NCBI GenBank assembly: GCA_030636745.1
Contig: DAOVWH010000060.1
Location: 1 to 11,015, forward strand
Source of the DNA: UBA1672 sp023140905
GTDB lineage: Bacteria > Pseudomonadota > Alphaproteobacteria > Micavibrionales > Micavibrionaceae
Direction of reading: 5' to 3'
Length of the DNA: 11,015 nucleotides
The stretch's first letter is position 1. Each line of letters begins with the position of its first letter. The notes under the pieces are model-generated. The model ran no database searches, was not told the DNA's origin, and was given only the letters and a program-made list of their open reading frames with translations. Of this stretch, positions 6,856 to 11,015 are shown piece after piece. The position numbers and the translations under genes are program-made.

Positions 6856-7035
6856 ATGGCTGTACCAAAGAGAAAAACAACAAAATCCAAGCGCAATATG
6901 CGCCGCGCACACGATGCTTTGAGTGTTGAAAACTGGGTGGAAGATAGTAATACCGGTGAACCGGTGCGCCGTCACCATATTGATTTAAAAACCGGTATGT
7001 ATAAAGGTCGTCAGGTAATTGAAGAGCGCGGTTAG
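6856..7035 (+). CDS. rpmF: 50S ribosomal protein L32
   Basis: A 59-residue component of the large ribosomal subunit. The protein begins MAVPKRKTTKSKRNMRRAHD and includes HHIDLKTGMYKGRQV near the end, the typical alphaproteobacterial L32 sequence. It lacks the four zinc-binding cysteines found in some L32 proteins, which is normal in this class. The ATG at 6856 has an AAAGGA ribosome site. It follows yceD and precedes plsX, the standard yceD-rpmF-plsX-fabH order. A terminator-like hairpin lies 28 bases after its stop. Confidence 0.97.
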   Translation: MAVPKRKTTKSKRNMRRAHDALSVENWVEDSNTGEPVRRHHIDLKTGMYKGRQVIEERG

Positions 7036-7063
7036 TCGTTTTTTGATTTTATTGAGAATTGGG

Positions 7064-7096
7064 GGGAGGCATCGTTAAGCGAGGTTTCCCGTTTTT
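7064..7096 (+). terminator. Candidate rho-independent terminator after rpmF
   Basis: GGGAGGC (7064-7070) can pair with GTTTCCC (7084-7090), using two G-T wobbles. Within it, TCG (72-74 of the 7000s) pairs with CGA (7080-7082) around a TTAAG loop, with one A/G mismatch between the two stems. GTTTTT follows at 7091-7096. This forms a hairpin with a T tail in a suitable place, but the wobble pairs make it moderate in strength. Confidence 0.45.
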
Positions 7097-7148
7097 CGTT
7101 TCAAGTGTTAAAATTTTATTATGCGCATGATAATCGTATATAAGGGGC

Positions 7149-7176
7149 TTGCAAATGGGGGCGTTTGTTTTATAAG
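7149..7176 (+). promoter_or_regulatory. Candidate sigma-70-type promoter of plsX-fabH
   Basis: TTGCAA at 7149-7154 and TATAAG at 7171-7176 are separated by 16 bases. They lie after the likely rpmF terminator, with a leader of about 70 bases to the plsX TTG start. A second TTGACG at 7201 has no good -10 partner. By-eye prediction. Confidence 0.4.
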
Positions 7177-7252
7177 TAACTCTTAATTTTTTGCGCTGTG
7201 TTGACGCTGATCGCGTTAAAAAACGAAACAAATAGAAACAGGAAGCGGTCCT

Positions 7253-8317
7253 TTGTCTGATAAAAAAACATCAGCTCATATTAATATTGCAGTAGATGCT
7301 ATGGGCGGGGACTATGGTCCAAGCGTTATCATTCCGGCTTTAGCGTTGGTTTTAAAGGGGCGTCCTTATATATATTTTCTTATCTTTGGTGATAAAAAGA
7401 AAATTGTTCCGTACTTAAATCGTTATCCGGCTTTGAAGCAACAGTCGCGCATCTATCATACAGATAAGGTGATAAAAAATGATGATAAACCGTCATTAGC
7501 GTTGCGTTCAAGCAAAGGCTCAAGTATGCGTATGGCTATTGAATCTGTAAAGAATGGTGATGCACATGCCATTGTTTCTGCAGGGAATACCGGAGCTTTA
7601 ATGGCTTTGGCAAAGATGGTTCTAAAAACGGTGCCGGGTATTCGCCGTCCGGCTCTAGCGTCTATTCTTCCGGGTGTAAAAAGTGATTCAATCGTACTGG
7701 ATTTAGGCGCTAATGTTCTGGTGGATGGAGAATCTTTGGTACAATTTGCTATTCTTGGCTCTATCTTTGCCAAAGCTCAAAAGAAAATCGAACGTCCGAC
7801 TGTAGGTATCCTTAATGTTGGTTCTGAAGAAACCAAAGGGCCGGATCACGTGCGCAGTGCGGCGCAGGTTCTTTCCCGTATTACGTTCCCCGGGGAATAT
7901 AAAGGTTTTGTTGAAGGTGAGGATATTGGTAAAGGCTCAGTTGATGTGATTGTCACTGATGGCTATGCAGGCAATATTGCTCTGAAGACTGCTGAAGGTA
8001 TAGCAAGCTTGGTTAAACATTATTTTAGCGAATCGTTTTCTTCTAATCCTCTGGCTTTTATAGGTGGAATTTTTGCGTTCTTCTCACTCTTGCATTTGAA
8101 AAGACGTTTAGATCCACGGCGCTATAATGGCGGTGTGTTTTTGGGACTGAACGGTTTATGCATTAAAAGCCATGGTGGAGCTGATGCGCTAGCTTTTTCA
8201 AATGCTGTAACATTAGCAGTAAGGCTTGCTCGATTGGGTTATATAGATCAAATTGTTAAAGAAATTGCTAACCTAGCAGAACAAGAAGAAATTCTGACTA
8301 TGGGAAAAGCGGATTAA
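7253..8317 (+). CDS. plsX: Phosphate acyltransferase PlsX
   Basis: Makes acyl-phosphate from acyl-ACP and phosphate, supplying PlsY for the first acylation of glycerol 3-phosphate in phospholipid synthesis; it is a peripheral membrane-associated enzyme. The 354-residue protein has normal length. Motifs include NIAVDAMGGDYGP (11-23), IVSAGNTGALMA (107-118), RPALASILPG, LDLGANV, LNVGSEETKG, FVEGEDIGKG, VIVTDGYAGNIALKTAEG and NGLCIKSHGGAD near the end. The start is a TTG at 7253, with AGGAAG seven bases upstream. No ATG lies between it and the essential N-terminal motif, so the rare start is well supported. fabH follows after 45 bases without a terminator. Confidence 0.96.
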   Translation: MSDKKTSAHINIAVDAMGGDYGPSVIIPALALVLKGRPYIYFLIFGDKKKIVPYLNRYPALKQQSRIYHTDKVIKNDDKPSLALRSSKGSSMRMAIESVKNGDAHAIVSAGNTGALMALAKMVLKTVPGIRRPALASILPGVKSDSIVLDLGANVLVDGESLVQFAILGSIFAKAQKKIERPTVGILNVGSEETKGPDHVRSAAQVLSRITFPGEYKGFVEGEDIGKGSVDVIVTDGYAGNIALKTAEGIASLVKHYFSESFSSNPLAFIGGIFAFFSLLHLKRRLDPRRYNGGVFLGLNGLCIKSHGGADALAFSNAVTLAVRLARLGYIDQIVKEIANLAEQEEILTMGKAD

Positions 8318-8362
8318 CAACACACAAATTGCATTTATTAAAGTACGAGTTTAAAGAATCCT

Positions 8363-9337
8363 ATGCCGACATATACACGCATTATTGCTACAGGAAGTTA
8401 TTTGCCGGAAAAAATACTAACAAACAAAGAGTTAGAAAGCATTGTTGATACAACGGATGAATGGATATATCAACGAAGCGGCATTCGTCAGCGCCATATT
8501 GCTGCTGATGGGGAATTAACCTCGGATATGGCAATCAAAGCTGCTCATAAAGCATTAGAGCAAGCAGGGCTAAAGCCTTCAGATATTGATGGAATTATTG
8601 TGGCAACGACAACGCCGGATCGTACTTTTCCTTCAACGGCTGTTATTGTGCAAGCTGGGCTTGGTATGTCTGCGGGGCTGGCTTTTGATGTGCAAGCGGT
8701 GTGTGCCGGTTTTATTTATGCTTTAAGCACAGCTGATGGGCTTATGCGCGCCGGGCAGGCTAAGCGCATGCTGGTTATAGGTGCAGAAAAAATAAGTGCT
8801 ATTCTAAACTGGGAAGACCGTGCGACATGCGTTTTGTTTGGTGATGGTGCGGGGGCGGTTATTCTGGAAGCACATGAAGGACAAGAGGGAGCGCAAAGTG
8901 ATGGCATTCTTTCTACGCATCTTTATGCGGATGGCTCATTCAAGGATATTTTATACACAGATGGCGGTGTAAGTTTAAACGGGATTAGTGGCCACATCAT
9001 TATGCACGGGCGTGAAGTTTTTAAACAAGCTGTGAATTTGATGAGTGATGCAGTGACTGCGGCTCTTGAGCATAACAATCTGCAAGTTTCTGATGTTGAC
9101 TGGTTAATTCCGCACCAAGCCAATATCCGTATTATTGAATCAACAGCTAGAAAATCAGGCTTTTCTATGGAGAATGTTGTGGTAACTGTTCATAATCACG
9201 GCAATACATCTGCTGCTTCTATCCCATTGGCTTTGGATGAAGCGATTCGCTCTGGTCAGGTGAAAAAAGGACAACTAGCTTTATTTGAAGCTCTTGGCGG
9301 TGGTTTGACATGGGGATCTGCTTTAGTACGTTTATAA
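8363..9337 (+). CDS. fabH: Beta-ketoacyl-ACP synthase III
   Basis: Starts fatty acid synthesis by condensing acetyl-CoA with malonyl-ACP. The 324-residue length is typical. The catalytic triad is visible: Cys114 in DVQAVCAGF, His251 in LIPHQANIRI and Asn281 in HNHGNTSAASIPLAL. The N-terminal GSYLPEKILTN and TTDEWIYQRSGIRQRH motifs and the C-terminal EALGGGLTWGSALVRL glycine-rich end are complete. The ATG at 8363 has only a weak AAAGAA ribosome site, so translation may depend partly on plsX. Together PlsX and FabH connect fatty acid initiation with phospholipid synthesis. A 140-base gap with A and T tracts separates it from ihfA. Confidence 0.97.
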   Translation: MPTYTRIIATGSYLPEKILTNKELESIVDTTDEWIYQRSGIRQRHIAADGELTSDMAIKAAHKALEQAGLKPSDIDGIIVATTTPDRTFPSTAVIVQAGLGMSAGLAFDVQAVCAGFIYALSTADGLMRAGQAKRMLVIGAEKISAILNWEDRATCVLFGDGAGAVILEAHEGQEGAQSDGILSTHLYADGSFKDILYTDGGVSLNGISGHIIMHGREVFKQAVNLMSDAVTAALEHNNLQVSDVDWLIPHQANIRIIESTARKSGFSMENVVVTVHNHGNTSAASIPLALDEAIRSGQVKKGQLALFEALGGGLTWGSALVRL

Positions 9338-9477
9338 TCATGTTCCCAGCTTAATTATCAAAAAAACTGTTTTACTTATTGAATTGAATCATTTTTTTGT
9401 GGTTATCCTTAAGGCCGAGATTGACGACTCTGTTTTAAATCGATAGTCTGAAAATACACAAAATGGAGTTACGAGAA

Positions 9478-9774
9478 ATGGAAAGTCGCACGGTTACTCG
9501 CGCTGATTTGGCTGAGGCAGTTTACGAAGAAGTTGGGTTGTCACGAAATGAGTCGGCTGATCTAGTCGAAACAGTATTAAGCGAAGTTTCAAAAGCTTTG
9601 ATTGAGGGTGAGAATGTCAAAATATCTTCTTTTGGTAGTTTTACTATTCGTGAAAAAGGTGAACGGATCGGACGTAACCCAAAAACAGGTGTTGAGGTTC
9701 CGATATTACCGCGTAAAGTTTTGGTGTTTAGAGCATCGCATGTACTGAAAAGTCGAGTAAATAAAGGGAAATAA
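9478..9774 (+). CDS. ihfA: Integration host factor subunit alpha
   Basis: IHF alpha forms a heterodimer with IHF beta that bends DNA sharply at specific sites, acting in nucleoid structure, replication and regulation. I choose ATG 9478, giving 98 residues starting MESRTVTRADLAEAVY. A GGAG site (9465-9468) lies nine bases upstream, while the in-frame ATG at 9463 overlaps that site and has no ribosome site of its own. The DNA-arm motif GERIGRNPKTGVEVPI is present with the intercalating Pro68, and the body shows ISSFGSFTIREK. A TTGACG at 9421-9426 may belong to a promoter, but the -10 is poor. merR follows after 63 bases, the usual pairing in this class. Confidence 0.95.
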   Translation: MESRTVTRADLAEAVYEEVGLSRNESADLVETVLSEVSKALIEGENVKISSFGSFTIREKGERIGRNPKTGVEVPILPRKVLVFRASHVLKSRVNKGK

Positions 9775-9837
9775 AGTTCTTTTCTTCATTTAATTTTTAA
9801 GGGAAGAGCCTGCAAATGATTAGAAAGGTTTGCAAAG

Positions 9838-10422
9838 ATGTGTGCAGATATGGCCAAGGGTCTGGAAATAAAAGGTAATGAGAATGCTGTTTTATCAGCG
9901 CAATTACCATCTTATGACAATAGCACTGTTTATGCAGGAGCAGCGCAAAGAAGTGCACATCGTAAAAAAGCGGCATCAGCCTTCAGAACAATCAGCGAAG
10001 TAGCAGACGAACTCGGTGTTAAACAGCATGTTTTGCGTTTCTGGGAAACAAAGTTTTCTCAGCTTAAGCCATTGAAACGCGGGGGCGGGCGTCGTTATTA
10101 CCGTCCTGAAGATATTGATCTTCTAAAAGCTGTCCACCGTCTTCTTTATGTGGAAGGATATACAATCAAAGGTGTGCAAAAGCTTTTGCGCGAAGCTGGG
10201 AAAAAACAGATTATTGCTATGTTTTCGGAGGAGGATACCGTTGGTTTGCCAACAGGAATCTCTGAAGGAGAAGAAGGTTCAAGCAATGCAGGGGCGGGAA
10301 TTCAACCTGTACAGACACGTGCACCGGGATCTTCGAATCTAACTTTAGAGCAAAGAGAAGCGTTAGAAGCCGTTCTGGCAGAACTCAAAGAACTTCGTGG
10401 TATGGTAAAAAACCGCCGGTAA
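9838..10422 (+). CDS. MerR family transcriptional regulator
   Basis: A 194-residue DNA-binding protein of the MerR family, of the type found beside ihfA in alphaproteobacteria. A polar, low-complexity leader of about 47 residues precedes the winged-helix domain (about 49-119). This domain begins FRTISEVADELGVKQHVLRFWE, with KRGGGRRYYRPEDIDLL as the wing and then LYVEGYTIKGVQKLLRE. No metal-binding cysteines of the MerR/SoxR type are seen; the only Cys is at position 2. The C-terminal half has a Gly/Ser/Glu-rich linker and a short helix at about 169-189 that may form a coiled coil for dimerisation. The ligand and targets are unknown. An AAAGG site nine bases before ATG 9838 supports the start. 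Confidence 0.9.
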   Translation: MCADMAKGLEIKGNENAVLSAQLPSYDNSTVYAGAAQRSAHRKKAASAFRTISEVADELGVKQHVLRFWETKFSQLKPLKRGGGRRYYRPEDIDLLKAVHRLLYVEGYTIKGVQKLLREAGKKQIIAMFSEEDTVGLPTGISEGEEGSSNAGAGIQPVQTRAPGSSNLTLEQREALEAVLAELKELRGMVKNRR

Positions 10423-10471
10423 CATCTACAATAACCGTAAATAATTGTAAAGAATCCTTAGGAAAGGGCTT

Positions 10472-10505
10472 TTGAATCTGATGGTGGCGGTCTATACTCA
10501 GATTC
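10472..10505 (+). promoter_or_regulatory. Candidate ssb promoter overlapped by an inverted repeat
   Basis: TATACT at 10493-10498 is a good -10 box. TTGAAT (10472-10477, 15-base spacer) or TTTTGA (10470-10475, 17-base spacer) could be the -35 box. A perfect 8-base inverted repeat, GAATCTGA (10474-10481) and TCAGATTC (10498-10505), separated by 16 bases, spans this promoter. The outer flanks TTT and, after a TT bulge, CAAA extend the symmetry. It could be an operator or a terminator of merR without a T tail. Confidence 0.4.
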
Positions 10506-10545
10506 TTCAAATTCATAACACTTACATTAGATGGAGCTTAAAGAC

Positions 10546-11015
10546 GTGGCAGGAAGCGTGAATAAAGTAATTTTGATTGGAAATCTAGGTGCTGATCCAG
10601 ATGTTCGTACAATGCAATCGGGAGATAAAGTTGTTAATTTGTCTGTAGCTACATCTGAAAGCTGGAAAGATAAAATGACGGGCGAGCGTAAAGAGCGCAC
10701 GGAGTGGCATCGTGTTGTTATTTTTAACAAAGGCCTTGTAACTGTGTGTGAGAATTATCTTAAGAAAGGCGCTAAAGTTTATATTGAAGGCCAGATTGAG
10801 ACACGCAAATGGCAAGATCAAAGCGGTCAGGATAAATATACAACAGAGATTGTTTTACGTCCTTACCGTAGTGAATTAACAATGCTCGATAGTCGGAATG
10901 CCGGATCTGGTGGTTCCTTTAGTGATGGCGGAGGATCGACTTTTGATTCCGGCCCGTCTACGGCTCAGCAAGGAAGTAATTTTGCTCCTGCTGATTCTGT
11001 GGATGATGATGAAAT
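10546..11015 (+). CDS. ssb: Single-stranded DNA-binding protein (3' end cut by window)
   Basis: SSB binds single-stranded DNA as a tetramer during replication, recombination and repair, and recruits partners through its acidic tip. The frame from GTG 10546 encodes MAGSVNKVILIGNLGADPDVR, the usual alphaproteobacterial start. GGAG (10533-10536) lies nine bases upstream. An in-frame ATG at 10531 overlaps that site and has none of its own. The OB-fold covers about 5-112, with Trp40, Trp54 and Phe60 at the DNA-stacking positions of E. coli SSB. A Gly/Ser-rich linker follows. The window ends in SVDDDE plus two bases (AT), so the expected IPF-type tip and stop lie just outside. Its place after merR is unusual, as ssb is often near uvrA. 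Confidence 0.96.
   Translation, partial: MAGSVNKVILIGNLGADPDVRTMQSGDKVVNLSVATSESWKDKMTGERKERTEWHRVVIFNKGLVTVCENYLKKGAKVYIEGQIETRKWQDQSGQDKYTTEIVLRPYRSELTMLDSRNAGSGGSFSDGGGSTFDSGPSTAQQGSNFAPADSVDDDE

Noticed and set aside
7049..7231. Minus-strand 60-codon ORF between rpmF and plsX
   Set aside because: Its composition is low-complexity, it covers the likely terminator and promoter, and no protein motif or ribosome site is evident.
9367..9449. TTGACG at 9421 as an ihfA promoter, and A/T tracts near 9360-9398 as a fabH terminator
   Set aside because: The -10 partners (GATAGT at 15 bases, TAGTCT at 17) are poor, and the A/T tracts form only an AT stem.
1..11015. Mobile element, CRISPR array, toxin-antitoxin or phage defence system
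   Set aside because: All sizeable coding frames belong to housekeeping families, no spaced repeat array or terminal inverted repeats were seen, and no gap over 300 bases exists to hide one.

Overview
The window reads as ordinary core chromosome of an AT-rich alphaproteobacterium. Two conserved housekeeping blocks lie next to each other: rpiB - nrdR - ribD - ribE - ribB(A) - ribH - nusB, and bamE (divergent) - yceD/DUF177 - rpmF - plsX - fabH - ihfA - merR, followed by ssb. This order, the zinc-free L32, the RibB with a decayed cyclohydrolase half and the ihfA-merR pair all point to Alphaproteobacteria, most likely the Rhodospirillales/Acetobacteraceae side. The low G+C suggests a host-associated or streamlined lineage. 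The placement below class level is inference from gene order and composition.

Region 1 (1-4858, all + strand) begins inside rpiB (pentose phosphate pathway), then nrdR (repressor of ribonucleotide reductase genes), then a compact riboflavin block: ribD (deaminase/reductase), ribE (riboflavin synthase), ribB (DHBP synthase with a degenerate GTP cyclohydrolase II half) and ribH (lumazine synthase). It ends with the antitermination factor nusB. Short gaps, and a 1-base gap at ribE/ribB, suggest one operon. No FMN riboswitch could be fitted in front of any rib gene. The first committed step, GTP cyclohydrolase II, appears to be missing here and must be encoded elsewhere.

Region 2 (4859-6152) holds a 201-base AT-rich gap, a small exported FliL-like protein, and the convergent lipoprotein gene bamE. 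The divergent spacer upstream of bamE contains a 31-codon ORF that resembles the start of a lost gene.

Region 3 (6130-10422, + strand) is the envelope/lipid and nucleoid block: yceD and rpmF, then plsX and fabH (start of phospholipid and fatty acid synthesis), then ihfA and a MerR-type regulator. A plausible terminator and promoter separate rpmF from plsX.

Region 4 (10423-11015) is a promoter-like spacer with a strong inverted repeat, then ssb, which runs off the window about two codons before its expected end.

I found no mobile element, CRISPR array, tRNA or rRNA, and no new multi-gene system. The most interesting points are two possible gene fossils (a glyA 3' end between rpiB and nrdR, and a cytochrome bc1 assembly chaperone 5' end before yceD), the decayed cyclohydrolase domain, and the inverted repeat overlapping the ssb promoter.
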